Position numbers and translations under genes: made by a program
From: Acanthaster planci
Lineage: Eukaryota; Echinodermata; Asteroidea; Valvatida; Acanthasteridae
DNA: 64,000 bases
NCBI RefSeq assembly: GCF_001949145.1
Contig: NW_019091374.1
Span: 1,807,181 to 1,871,180, forward strand
Direction: 5' to 3'
Notes under the pieces: model-generated
The model's database searches: none
Told to the model about the DNA's origin: nothing
The model's input: only the letters and a program-made list of their open reading frames with translations
Part shown: piece by piece, positions 43,101-54,768 of the stretch
How the letters are laid out: each line of letters opens with the position of its first letter
How positions within the stretch are numbered: position 1 is the stretch's first letter

Positions 43101-46100
43101 ATCAAGCATGGAGTTAAAAATATATGTACTTTTTGTATACAGTATTTGTACAGTACACATTCAGTAGTTAAAAACCCTGCCGGTAAGTGGATGGTCAAAT
43201 ATCGTTTTTAACCATCCACATGAAATTCACAGATGACGACGTGAATCACAGACAATTTCCAGATTTCAGGCTTTGGAGCGCAGAATGCTCGTTGCATACT
43301 TCGTGTGTTGTAAACTGTGACAGAACGTGGCCACGAAATTCCTGGGGCAGGTTGTTTGTTTAAAGACGTGTTGGGGCCATAAGCGTTCTCTAAAACAAAT
43401 GTGCATGAGATAATTACGTATGTGCGATAATTAAGTATGTACATGTAGTACAGGACATATATCAATATAAGGTATTATTGTACATGTACCTCATACATAT
43501 TTATGTCGGATCGCTGAACTCTCATTGGTGCATTTGCGGTCAGGCACCAGCCACTATTTTTGCTGTTTGTTAAAGCACACGCGATCGTTCATGCAAGGAG
43601 TAAATTTATATGCATGCATTTTTAACTGTTGCCCGACTTACTACCCGGGTGACAGTTAAAAAACACATGCGCAGGCAGAAAATCCAGCAACTGTTGCCCG
43701 GGTGTTCTGTGCACTTGTGGTGGCACCAGCCTACATGTTGCAACGGTCTACATGCATTCTTGTGTGTAAAATAAATGTAAATCGAAAAAGATGAAGTGTG
43801 TTTCGACCTAAGGAACAAAATAAAAGTTCATGGAAACAAATCAATGATAATGTTTCTATCTTCAGAGGTTATTAGATAACATACATTGTATGTATGAGAT
43901 ACAATATAATAAAACAAATATAACATGGCTTATTTCGATTGGACAGTTCGCCTCGGGAACTAGTTTGTCAACTCCCAATACCTCGGGGAGCTAACATAGA
44001 CTATCCAATCTCAAGCTATGTAATATTAGTACATGTACATGTACAGTACCTGCCACACATGCATGTATACATGTACATGTAATTTCTGTGATAACTGCTC
44101 ATTGATTCTGTACAGTTTTATGCCTGTATGCACTGGTGCCCTGAATATATCCCAGGCTCCTTTTATACAATATACACTGTAAATAAACCAGTGCACATGA
44201 AGACGGAGAGCCATGCTTTGGGCTGTGACCAAAAATGAATTTTAGCATGGCATTTTCTTGCGTGATCAGTTGAAAAACTGATAGCATGATCCGATAATGA
44301 GCATGATGTTCACGCATACTCCATACTACGCTCAGACTGAAAGTTTTGAATTTTGTTTGTAACATACATGAACATGTACAGTCCTTTTTTTAAAGAGCAC
44401 CTCAAGTAAAACATGTTTTCTCTGATTTTATCTGTTCAAATAAATATGGATGCAGTGTCATTTGTCTTCAGAACTCAACTATAACAAGCTTAAACGGTTT
44501 TTTTTCAAGGCGAGATGCGAATTCTGAATGTAGATTACGTCATTCGGAGAAAACGCAGGAAACGAGGGAAACCCTTGCCCTGTGTTCATAGTGGATAAAC
44601 TCTTGTGCGTGCCAAACAAAAAACAATTTTAAGCTTGTTATAGTTGAGCTCTGAAGACAAATGACACTGCCTTCGATTTGGACGCTTCCATATTTACTTG
44701 AACAGATAAAAATCAGATAAAAAACATGTTTTCCTGAGAGGTGCTCTTTTGGTTATCCTGTTTTCAGTCTATTATCCATAATAAATAAGCAGTCTTGACT
44801 AAATAGAGTGGCTCTTCAGAAGCACTGGTGTTCTTCAACTTGGATCTGAAAGTATTGTAGGGTTTTTCCTGTACCATCCACATTTTGCAGTGTTTTCTGA
44901 GAGGTGTCAATTGAAATGAATTTTTACGTGTACAGCAGTACCATGGTTTCTTTATTCCACTTCTTTAGCAACACAAGAGTACTGTACTCTGCGATGTAAA
45001 AAACCTGTTTTGTGGCATTAATACACTGTAGTACCACTTTTCCTACTAAGGCCCAGTAAAGTACATGCACTACCATAGTAGTCTCCCTAAGCCATTGTCA
45101 ATGACAGTCAGCACTCTATCTGCACCTCAAATGTGTCATTTCTACACGTATGTGAGCCTTATTTACATTGGACCAGTTCGTCAATTTCCCATTTAATTAC
45201 ATTTGTACAAATCCAAAATGCAGTATTCCCTGTATGTACTGTGGAGGGAGTCCAAAGTACCATGTACCCGGTACTTACATGTACCGGTACATGTATACTG
45301 GTACATGTACATCATGAATACTGGACCATCACATAGTTGGATAAGCTGTTTATTATTGGGGTTCCACCCCTGTCAGTCATGCCTGTCTCCTGATGTTACA
45401 TCCACCTGTGCATTTGGTTTCCAGGTGACTCATTATTAAATTATTAATTGCTGATGCCAGGTGAATATTCAGGTATAGTACTTGTACCGGTACATGAGTT
45501 CCCCATATTAACCCTAACCGCCCCAAAGCCATCAAAATCAATTTCCACTATTCTGGTGGATTTTCATGGACTCAGTTCAGAAGGCCTGAAGTGACCAGCT
45601 GTTGATGGATTATGATGGGCATGGTCCAGAGGCCCGAAACACTGCCGGGGCATTCAGTGGACATTGTCATGGCAACAATACTGATGATGTCATGTAAGCT
45701 ATGTGTAACAGGTCCAGCAAATTAACAAAGACCATGAAGCTAGTGGTGAACCTTTTAGCAAGAAAAATGTGGACTGTCCGGGGAGAATTGAAATTTGATG
45801 GATTAGGTCCAGTGCCTACCTATAGTAAAAGACACTACATTTATACAAGTACATGTACATAGGGTTATACATGTACATTACCCTCTACAAAATAGTTGAT
45901 TTTTTGAGACAAGAACAGGAATACCATTCCTTAGAAAAAAAGGAAGATGTGACATTCGTCTCTCTTGTTATGTTCACTTTGAGGACATGACAACTGGGAT
46001 AATGTGAAAAAGGCCGGTGCTTACACACCTACGGGGCTACACGTACATGTACCGGTACATGTACCGTAGCAGTACATGTAGGTTTGGCTGACTGGGACTG

Positions 46101-49100
46101 GGTTTTACAACATACATGTACATGTACATGTTGGTACATGCACATGTACATGTACATGTACGTCCGATACCATGGTGTTTTGAGTCAGTTTCTACAAGGG
46201 TCATACAGTAATGCTGAGTAGGTAATTGTTTTACTCAATCAATGTTCCAACTAGCTGACGCCTTTTATCACAACGAAAATCTGCTTCAGCTTGAGGATTT
46301 TAAGTCTCATAATCCACACCGTTGAAGTGTCTCAAATGTACCTGGCACATCCGACACCGTGAAATTGCCCGGGACTAAATTCCAGTGGTTTAATTACATT
46401 AAAACAATGTCTACATTGTCTCATTTAGTGTGGACATGACTCACCACAATGTTATTGACAAATGAAACATCACTTTCTGGTCACTTTTTGGCACAGAAAG
46501 AAAACTTGACAGTCATGGCCCAGTAGTACTTTGGCACTGAAACTGCTGTTTAATTTGGGTTCATCGTCTCCAAGTGGGTGTACTGCACGGCCATTGTGGT
46601 GGTCAATTGCTGTCCATGATATTGTCGTTGATAATGAGGAGTACCGTACCTGAATACTTGGATGATTTGTCATCAGTTATGGCCTTGCTTGCTTTTATGA
46701 CAGATTACGGTACATTCATAATACGTGTAGGCAGTTTAGCCATTATAATTGGCTGCAAACCTGTACAGTGTGATGCACATGTACATGTACAATTGGGTAC
46801 CAGTATGTACACGTAGGTTTTGTAGGCCGGTGCCAAACACATACATGTACATATGTACATGTATATTTGTAGAACAGTGAATGAAAGGTTATGTAAAAGA
46901 ACTGAGTTTCTTTGCAACCGAAATTGCCTTTTACATGTACACGTACATGTATGTACATGTACATACATGTATGTGTAACATTTCTTCATCCACTTATGGA
47001 CTACAGTGTAGTGCTTTAAAGTTAAATTGTCATGATCTTAATGGGTTGTTTCTTGTACCAATAAAAAAAATTTCTATGCTGGAAGCTTTGAAGGCTGAAT
47101 ATTTGCCATACAGTGGAATATTCGATGAAACCTAGCATGCTTGGGGTTGAAGATCCATGTACTCAATCTGACTCAACCCTTCGTTTGTGACTTTGTTGTA
47201 AAACTCGTCGTGCATTTTGTGATTAGATCTGTGCAAATGGTAGTAAACTGTACATCATAAATGTATTGATTACTTCGATTTATTTCCATTTATCACAGTT
47301 GAAAAGACAATCGGCACCACAGACACACATGGTGATGCATGAGGATCACCTGACAGGAGCATCTAAGTTCCAATCTGAAAATTGTAACTTTACAGGGAGT
47401 GTAAATACAAAACGAAGACAAATATTGTTTTGAATCTACAATCTATCGCACCACGGGTATCAGAACATTACACGTATATGTACCGGTACTATGTACATGA
47501 TGTACAGTGGTAATGCACCATTACTGTATGGACATTCATAAATTTTGCATTTGTCCTGTCCTTGTTTGGACAACTGCAAAACTGGACGTTGTATGAACTG
47601 CACCTCCTGCGTATGAAATCAAACTGCAAATATTTATCAAGTTGGATAATATCTCAGGAAGTCAAATTTGTAAACTATTGCCGATAGAATTTACATCCCA
47701 GACAGGAAGTGGTCCAAATTTTTGTTTGAGCCACATGTTGTGACCGCTGAAACCTTTATTTCTGGATAGGTTAGAGGCTTTGAAGAACACAAAGCAGTAT
47801 TGTGGCTGGCTGTGTGTCCTGCTAAAGTGATTTCTGTAGACTGGTTCTTGCACTCATGCACAGTACAGTGGTTGCTCATTGTACCCTGAAGTGACAAGGG
47901 AACGATACGTGGAAATCAAATGCCCTTACAATCCCTTTGTGTGCAGCTTCAAGAAATTTAATCTGAGTGTACTTTTCCCACAGAATCTGAGTAGGGGATT
48001 GTAGGCTACTGAGCCTACTGTTGAGACATGGGAACAATGGTCTCCTTTCAACTAGGGCAAAACTAATATTTTTACAAGCTGTGCATTTTTGTGCACAAAA
48101 CACCTGCAATAAGGTGAATGTGCGGGGGCACTGGGGTCATGTTCTGTTGATGTAATTGTATCTTATTCTCTTCTTTGCAACATACATGTACATGTAAAAA
48201 GTTGCTTGGATGTGTCGCTTCCATGCCTCCATAGTACATGTAGTGACTTTCAAATTCAACCGTCCTGAAATTTGTCATGTATATGTCAAATGCAGTAAGC
48301 CAATTACTGAAAGTGGCATTTTGAAGTGAGCTTGGTGCTTTTATGAACTTTTTGCTGGTCACAAAACGGAACTAGTTTTGGTGAGACAATTGTGGAAGTT
48401 CTTTCAATAAGGACCCCCTCCCCTAAAAGTCATCATGCTTCCAGTTTCCCAACTAACATGTACCCTTCTTTGAAGGCACAATCCTGAAGTTTCTTTGGGA
48501 AAATGTGAAATTGCAAGTAGCGGAAAAGTGTGTCTCAGGGCGGGAATTTCACAGAGGCATCGGAGGCAATCGCCTCGATGCCCCTGATCTTTGCCTCAAT
48601 GCCCATTGAAATGTCCCCATAGACAAGTTGATATTCTCACACAAGTGCCCTTTGCAAACGAGAAATTGCCTTACCCTTTCAAGAATGAAAGTCCCTGCCC
48701 TGGGGTCTACTGTAGTTTGAATGTTGTGCAAAAATGTTGAACAGAAAATTACACATGCAAGGTAGACAAATGAACTACATACATGTACATTTATGTGGTT
48801 CACATAGTACCCTTGTCCCGGGGTAAGTGTCGTGCATATTTCCAACCTCCCAATATCACTACTGTACACAAACAGCTTTATGTAGCTGCAAAATGAATCA
48901 GTACATTTTATAATCTTAAAAAAGGGTGCCAAAAACACCCAAAATTACTACATGTACAGTACCTGCTGGTACCGATATGTCACTTTTTTCAAATGCCATG
49001 TAATAAGAAAGTTTGGCTAAGTGATGTGCATACGTGAGTGTACATGCACATGTGCACAACACAAAAGGACAAAAGGCAATCAAAATATACCGCTACGGTA

Positions 49101-51095
49101 CACTAGAAATCATCAATTGTAACAGTTTTGAATCTTCCACTTGTGAACTTTGATATTGCATCTCCACACTAGCAGTGGTTAAAAAAATTGGTTTGGACAC
49201 ATACACCGCTACATGTACATATACAAAATATTCAAGTGACCAGTAAAAATTCCTGCAGGTAGCAAAAATAAGTTAACTTGCCCAGCCGGCCAGTTACAAA
49301 AAAAAAAGAAAGCTTGAGGTCAAGGCCTCAGTACAGGTCAATTCACATGTGTACCAAAACGGGATTGAAAATAACATACATACAGTACATGTATTTGTAC
49401 ACGTACACCACCTTTGTACATTCACTCAGAGTGATGTCTGGAACAACAAGGACAGTATTCATGGTATTGATACAGTAGGTCCCTATCACACAGCCATATG
49501 GTCAGCAAGATGCACCCACCATCTGTAATCCTTTGTTATGCAATAATGATATTGGTGCTAGTACTTCAATACCACAGTACACGTACACGTAGGTATACTG
49601 CCTAGTCTGGACAAAGCAATCAATGAAACCATTCCGGACGTGTGGGGAAAATGTACGCTTAGTGTCCTTTACAAAGACAACACAATTCTGTAGCATGTGT
49701 AAAATATCCCATTGTTTCGGATGACACATTTATTATTGAATTAATCACCAAACTATTTACATGTAGTAACACAGAAACATCGTGGTATATGACTGTGTTA
49801 ATTAATGTTAAATGCTGTTACTTTGCTAGCCATGATCCCAATTATAAAAAGGTGTAACATGCGACATTGCGTAACCCGTGGACTTGTCCTGTGGGCCAGG
49901 CTGACTGCATTTCACATTAATTTCTGTGTACCTTTGAGATAAGAAGTCATTTAGTATGTTTAGATGATGTACATCAATACCTATGTCAGTTTGCTCCCTA
50001 CAGTTGGCACAAAAGTGTGAATTATGCAAAAATGTGATCATCTTCCAACATATACATGTCCACAGTTCCTGAAAGAGTCACACCTTCACAACTTCTCAAT
50101 TTGTCTCATGCTGTACATGCATGTATGCACTCGATGTTGTGCCTGCACGGACATGGGCATGTACACGTACACGTATATCATGCAACCCTACTTATTTTTG
50201 GTTTTTCTTGTTGGAAGCTCTAGATATATCGACCAGACTGATTACAGACTTTGATGTACATGTAAATTGAAAGATGAAACACAATTTGCTTTTAATTTTG
50301 ACAAAATTAAAAAATGTAGGTTCAAGTAAATAAAGAAAGTGAAACTGAAAAGGAAATACACAATGAACATGATGAACGATTAATTCAATACAATGTTAAA
50401 CATCACAATCAATGGTGATCAAAATATAAAGGTACGCATATCGGTACACATGTATGTTATTAAAATTTCTCTCCACAAATTTTAGAATAAAAAGATGAAT
50501 GTACAAACCTATGCAATTTATTATATAGGCCTATATGTATGTAATTTTTGACAATAAACAGCATGTATACATCACCTAGGTCTAGCTACGTGTATTAAGT
50601 GCCATGTCCATGATTACAAAAAACAAGTAAGCCCCTAGGCCCATGCTAAAACTTGAATAAAGAGAAACTAGGCTCACCCGATATATATGTAGGTTGCATG
50701 AATTTTGATAAAGGAACACTGAAAATAACTAAATAAAGTTTAAACTGCTCAAATGTGCCTGAAAAGCCAACAGTATTTCAGATTTTGGGGCAATTCTGGT
50801 CATGAGTTTATCACGAGAGCATTACCATGGTTGTACAATGTCATGTACAATTGCACCGGTACATGTATCAGGCATGTAGGGCCTAAACGCATCATGCATG
50901 TTTATTTTACGTGACAGTCACCTGGTCGTAGCTTGCACTCGATGCCAACAACACACTTCATTCAACACGGCCGGCCCGGCCAACCCAAGTAAGTTGGAGC
51001 ACCACTTCATAAACTCTGGCAGAATAAACATTAAAACTCACCATTTGCAGCGCACATATGGTCATCAGCGTACATCTCGCCGTACAGCATCCCAT
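37186..51095 (-). CDS. NKAIN: Na/K-transporting ATPase-interacting protein (NKAIN family)
   Basis: Coding exons on the minus strand are 51095-51042, 42504-42367, 40351-40268, 39812-39603, 38824-38764 and 37307-37186, giving 222 residues (vertebrate NKAINs about 207). All borders are GT-AG with consistent phases. Exon 1 encodes MGCCTARCTLMTICALQM, matching the family start MGCC.ARCTL. Exon 2 gives FDIVGYMWTPVL and QYRPKFIYL. Exon 3 gives WHILWIGWNIFVICLYLE. Exon 4 gives the WW..HG.GC region with a sequon (NVT, residue 116) and VIHAGVQILLA. Exon 5 ends FAEEEDS, the conserved acidic end of the last membrane segment. Hydrophobic segments lie near 5-22, 31-53, 61-88 and 154-177. NKAINs bind the Na,K-ATPase beta subunit, mostly in neurons. 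The last exon (a Met-rich tail) is less certain, because it diverges from vertebrate tails. Intron 1 is about 8.5 kb. The N gap lies in intron 2 and removes no expected exon. Confidence 0.9.
37696..37755. repeat. Minisatellite, four 15-bp units
   Basis: Four head-to-tail units of the type ATCAGCGGTGGCTTG run from 37696 to 37755 with one to four differences each. It lies in the last intron of the NKAIN gene and is not coding. Confidence 0.85.
38148..38327. mobile_element. MITE-like element with AGGGTGCGTTCG-type ends
   Basis: The left end AGGTGCATTCGTGC and the right end GCTCGAACGCACCCT are inverted copies of one another with a few changes, about 180 bp apart. Two palindromes lie inside, AGGAGTATACTCCT (38207-38220) and GGGAGTATACTCCC (38229-38242). 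It sits in the NKAIN intron between exons 4 and 5 counted from the 3' side. There is no clear target duplication. Confidence 0.6.
41625..42318. other. Assembly gap (694 N)
   Basis: This is an unbroken run of N. It falls inside NKAIN intron 2, between coding exons at 42367-42504 and 40268-40351. Those exons join directly in the family alignment, so no coding sequence appears to be missing. Long X-filled reading frames across it are artefacts. Confidence 0.98.
42616..42661 (+). repeat. Purine-only tract
   Basis: About 46 bases of G and A only (GGGGGGAAGGGAGGGAGGAG and onward), just upstream of NKAIN exon 2 on the minus strand, where it reads as a polypyrimidine tract in intron 1. It is a possible triplex-forming or slippage-prone sequence. 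Confidence 0.8.
42718..42780. repeat. TACATGTA palindrome cluster in NKAIN intron 1
   Basis: The stretch is nearly all overlapping TACATGTAC units broken by single changes (GGTACATGTACATGTGCGGTA). Similar clusters occur at 43048-43095 and elsewhere in this intron. Confidence 0.85.
44393..44749. mobile_element. Foldback/MITE element with about 100-120-bp inverted arms
   Basis: The left arm 44393-44493 begins AAAGAGCACCTC and ends ATAACAAGCTTA. The right arm 44630-44749 is its imperfect reverse complement, TAAGCTTGTTATAG to GAGGTGCTCTTT. The arms share long matching blocks, such as GTCATTTGTCTTC/GAAGACAAATGAC, with one insertion in the right arm. The 136-bp centre has no open frame. It lies in NKAIN intron 1. 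The TSD was not resolved because the flanks are T-rich. Confidence 0.85.
46037..46162. repeat. TACATGTA/GGTACC-type palindrome cluster
   Basis: Two dense blocks, ACATGTACCGGTACATGTAC near 46042 and TACATGTACATGTACATG near 46112 and 46143, are separated by unique sequence. Units are scattered short palindromes rather than one long microsatellite. A further cluster lies at 46777-46976. Confidence 0.85.
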
Positions 51096-51510
51096 CTTGA
51101 CAGAAATCTGTATTTTAAATGCTGTAATCGCTTCCTCCAACCGCGACCTTCTTCACCATCAAGCTTCCTACATCTTGATCAGCTTACTCATTTTCATCAT
51201 TGATATGGATTGTTTACCTACGCGCCACATACTTTGGGTCAAGGGTTGAGAAAATTCCACCGATGTAGTTCTATAATTTACAAATTATTTTTCAAATTGC
51301 GCAAGTTAATAACTAACTTCCAAATTTACAGGAATAAATTAATTTATCTTACGAAAATGGCTAGTAACTTAAACCGTAGATGGGGGAAATGAAAAAATTA
51401 ATAATACTTATTACTAGGCAGAGAAAAATGTTGTCAGTTTTAACAAGTGGTGGCGCCCTGCATAATTCGTGGTTCGTTCGTCGCCAACACAGGGCCCAAT
51501 CGGGGGAGGG

Positions 51511-51867
51511 AGCCCAGGTTGGACGACGTCTACGTTACTTGCGACTAGTCTTAGTTTCAAGACGTTGATGCTTGTTAGCGGACACCGTGCATAGTGCGCC
51601 ACCTAACGACTCATGCGGCAGCTCGCACTAAGGCCGTGTCCGAAACTGGCTTCCAGAGCTACGGCTAGGTCTATTGTCTACGTGTCTCCACACATTTCCA
51701 ATGGAGTGCGGACCTAGACCTAGCTCTAGACAACAGATTCGGATGCAGCCTAAGTAAAAACTAGTTGTGCAAGGGCGCTCTTCAACAGAAATAAAACAAC
51801 TATCCATCACTAACGTCTTGGGCCAAGACTACATTACGATTTTTGTAGACGTCGTCCAACCTGGGCT
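51511..51867. mobile_element. Inverted-repeat element, 23-bp perfect arms, with a MITE nested inside
   Basis: AGCCCAGGTTGGACGACGTC plus TAC at 51511-51533 recurs exactly inverted at 51845-51867. Between the arms sits an independent MITE (51632-51750). The arms may be the inner parts of a larger foldback element, since the flanking C-rich and G-rich stretches (CCCAATCGGGGGAGGG / GGGTGGGGGCG) are also partly complementary. Confidence 0.7.
51632..51750. mobile_element. PIF/Harbinger-like MITE with TAA target duplication
   Basis: The 119-bp element begins GGCCGTGTCCGAA and ends TTCGGATGCAGCC, which are inverted copies with three differences. It is bordered on both sides by TAA (51629-51631 and 51751-51753). 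A TWA target site with GG-starting ends is the PIF/Harbinger pattern. An inner inverted pair is also visible (GGCTAGGTCT / AGACCTAGCT). No coding capacity. Confidence 0.75.
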
Positions 51868-52214
51868 GGGGTGGGGGCGAACCGTTCCACGGTAGCCAAA
51901 CACGGACACTGGAAACCCATGGAAGAAAGAACACAGCGTAGTGCCGCGTATCTTTGCTGGAAACCGGGCTGTAAATTTTGAATTTTCCAAACATTTGGTT
52001 TCATTCAGTCGAAGCATAATCGGAGGGTCTTGTTTGACGACAGTCCTCGTATTAAATAGAAAAAACATCCAAAAGCATACATTCAAATGACCCTGTGGGG
52101 AAATAAGACTTTTTGAAGAAAAAGTCAGGCGACCCGTTGTGAAATAACTTACCAAAATTTGGTAACCTCCGTTGAGTGCAAAATGTGTGCAAAAGTCCAG
52201 TAACTTGAAACTAC

Positions 52215-52394
52215 CAGTGAAATGACGGGAAATGAGTAAAAAAAATAATCCTGGACAAGGATTGCGCCGTCCATCTATCCATCTATAGTTAATTTTTTCA
52301 CCAGGGAACGGTGCATGATGCTTTTCTGACCTCTCCTTAAGTTCAGTGCCCATCAACCCCTCCCCCCGTTCCTTGAAAGCTAGATCCGCCCCTG
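52215..52394 (-). mobile_element. hAT-like element end, inverted copy 1
   Basis: Read on the minus strand it begins CAGGGGCGGATCTAGCTTTC at 52394. It shares later blocks (TTGATGGGC, AACTATAGATGGATAGATGG, CCCGTCATTT) with the plus-strand copy at 52536. CAGGGGCGGATCTAG is typical of hAT-type ends. It faces the second copy across 141 bp. Confidence 0.65.
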
Positions 52395-52535
52395 CAACGA
52401 CTGCGCTTTGTCGAGACATTTATTTTAATGATAATATATCTTTGAAATTCAAAGATAACGCATCTTGGAAACATGGAATTCAACGCGGCAAAGACCCAAG
52501 GGGGGGTGGCAAAACCAGAAAGCAGCGTCCCTGGT

Positions 52536-52752
52536 CAGGGGCGGATCTAGCTTTCGGGAAACAGGGGTGTTGATGGGCGACAGGGTTGTATACACTTGCC
52601 ATGCTTGTTGTTCACGGACCACTAGCGCTCACGGGTTCGGCCTCATCTTTGATCCACCGGAAATTGATACATGTAATTGTTTAACTAACTATAGATGGAT
52701 GGATGGACAGGGTAAGTTCGTCCCGGACTTTTTGTATTCATTCCGTCATGTT
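52536..52752 (+). mobile_element. hAT-like element end, copy 2
   Basis: It starts CAGGGGCGGATCTAGCTTTC, identical over the first 20 bases to copy 1 in reverse. It then diverges, with shared blocks GTTGATGGGC, AACTATAGATGGATGGATGG and CCGTCATG. Both copies are non-coding and their far ends were not located. Confidence 0.65.
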
Positions 52753-52789
52753 AATGGTACAGTGTAGTTCCATTTAGTCCGCGGCTGAA

Positions 52790-52804
52790 GGGGGGGGGGG
52801 GGGG
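52790..52804 (+). repeat. Homopolymer G15
   Basis: Fifteen consecutive G residues. Such runs are prone to sequencing and replication slippage, so the length is uncertain. Confidence 0.9.
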
Positions 52805-53589
52805 TTGCAACTCCCGTCCCCTAGATCGGCCTCCAATTAATGGTGCGCCAATTAAGTTGCATTAACTGATCGCACCATGCGGTGACGATGTGAAGCAGCT
52901 TCTCAGCGATTTCTGAGCCGTAAAATGGCTCTGTTCATACTAAGCAATTCACTGCCATTTGATTAAGACACTTAATATCTTCATTCTGATTGATTTAAAA
53001 ATCATCTTCTTTTTGGGGACCCTCCCTATCTGCCCCAAGCTGGGTGTGAAGTGTACTGATATGACACCAGTTTTGAGAGCTATCCCGCAAAAACAATGTC
53101 TAAAATTTGAATTCCAAGTTTCGGAGATGTATCATCATTGATTTTAGGATTTCCCAAATACCGTATAATCGTTGATTTAATTCAATGTTTCCAAGATAAG
53201 TTATGTTTGAGCTCTGCATTTCACAGATCATTGAAATCAGCATCCCCACAAAGCGTTATCAATTGAATTCAGCGTTTTGGGATAATGAAATCAATGTTAT
53301 CCAGCAGCGCATGTTTCTCGGTAACGTAGTAACATGGATGATCATTTAAGCTTTTGTACTTAATGAAACGATATCGATGACATGAGGTTTCATACATCTT
53401 GATGAACTTATTATCCTCAGTTTAGTTAAAATCACATTACATTTACATCGGCACGAACAATACATTTCTGAGTAGCATACGGGTACATCATGTATACATC
53501 CTTTGCCACATACAAGTAGGCCTGAACCACGGAGGACTTCTTTTTTGTTTCAGATCAGGGGTATTAAATAAAAGTAAAAGTGGGAACGG

Positions 53590-54180
53590 GCCATGATGCG
53601 TGCGTGGCTTGTGGTCATTATGTTATTTCTAAGGGAGACAGGTTGGCATGACTCTCAGGCTTCGCCTTCCACCTCTGAGGCTGCAGGTCCTCGGCGGGTT
53701 CGTTCGAATCCCATGATGCAGCTTGGTAACTCGGTCCACATGTGGATTGGGTCCTTAAACCTGATTCCTTGGGTTTTGGTTTTACCCAGGGTATTCCTGT
53801 GGAATTTTCCTCCACCTCTAAAACTGTAACTGCTTCTCGCAGTGTCATCCTCCTCTCTGCAAGTTGGCGATGTTTAGTTCAAGTCCCCGGGCTACTTTGT
53901 CAGCTTCATAGGATACGGATCATCCAGACAGATTGTCTGCCGCATATTTGGAAAGACCGCCCTCAACTACGAAATGATCTCATATCGACACGGCGCACTT
54001 CAATCGCGGGTACCCAAGCCCCAACATACGCGATTGGCGTGTCAACAAGTTCTACATGAATCTGCCATCCTGGCTACATTATCGTCAATTATCGCTGGAC
54101 GTGGATGTCCATCGCTTGTAAAGTGTGAGCCAGTGCTGGCAAGTGTTGTATTGCCAATCCCGTGTCAGTACAGGTTTTTT
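53590..54180. repeat. Unclassified repeat-like block
   Basis: This block is more GC-rich than its surroundings, with sharp composition edges. GGTTCGTTCGAATCCC near 53697 resembles a polymerase III B box with an insertion, so a SINE relic is possible. No A box, ORF or terminal repeat was confirmed. It is offered only as a candidate. Confidence 0.25.
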
Positions 54181-54768
54181 TAAATTTTATGTCACCGAAG
54201 TACAGGTAGTTCAGTGCGCTGAGCTACCCCTGTTTTTGTAAAATTAAAAATTTCACGTTTTACTCTAGAAATCACCTTTATTTACACTTTAAGGACATAG
54301 TGGGAGATGGTTGGGATACATGTTGTTGGGTCTATCACAGGAGTCTTGCACTGTACTAATTGACTTAAGCATCCTACATCATACATGTATGGATTGTAAT
54401 AATATTAGTGAACCTCATTCTCTCTTGTCCACCATTGTACATGTACAGGTTGCGTCTGTCATGTCTGTCGTGTTCGTATCCTTCCTCCATAGTCATGTCT
54501 GCCATTGTTGTCTGTACTATACTGTACACCCATGTACTTACACTTTACACTAATTTACTTCTCAGCTTGGGAAAAACATCAGTGCAGAATTTTATGAGCA
54601 AAATAAAGTAGTATTTGGAGAATCATGGAGGCGCAATGCAAGACTCTTATAGTTGTGATTTTTTTTTGTTTTTTGCAGATTGATGTTGATTACCATCTAT
54701 CAATGAAGTTACATGTATTGTAAGAAGTTTTCACTGGTTTATGCAGTCCACTTGATAAAAAGTTTGCA

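Larger units (their letters stand above)
51096..54768. other. Transposon-rich region upstream of NKAIN and of the 202-codon gene
   Basis: NKAIN (minus) and the downstream unknown gene (plus) are divergent here. No host exon was recognised. The left half (51400-52770) is a nest of inverted transposon pieces. There is a 15-G run at 52790-52804. The rest is unremarkable AT-rich DNA plus an unclassified repeat-like block at 53590-54180. An acceptor-like TTTTTTGTTTTTTGCAG ends at 54679, suggesting a spliced 5' UTR for the unknown gene. Confidence 0.4.

Noticed and set aside
50898-51249. Plus-strand frames over NKAIN exon 1
   Set aside because: The conserved MGCC start is on the minus strand with a proper GTGAGT donor. 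The plus-strand frames are shadows.
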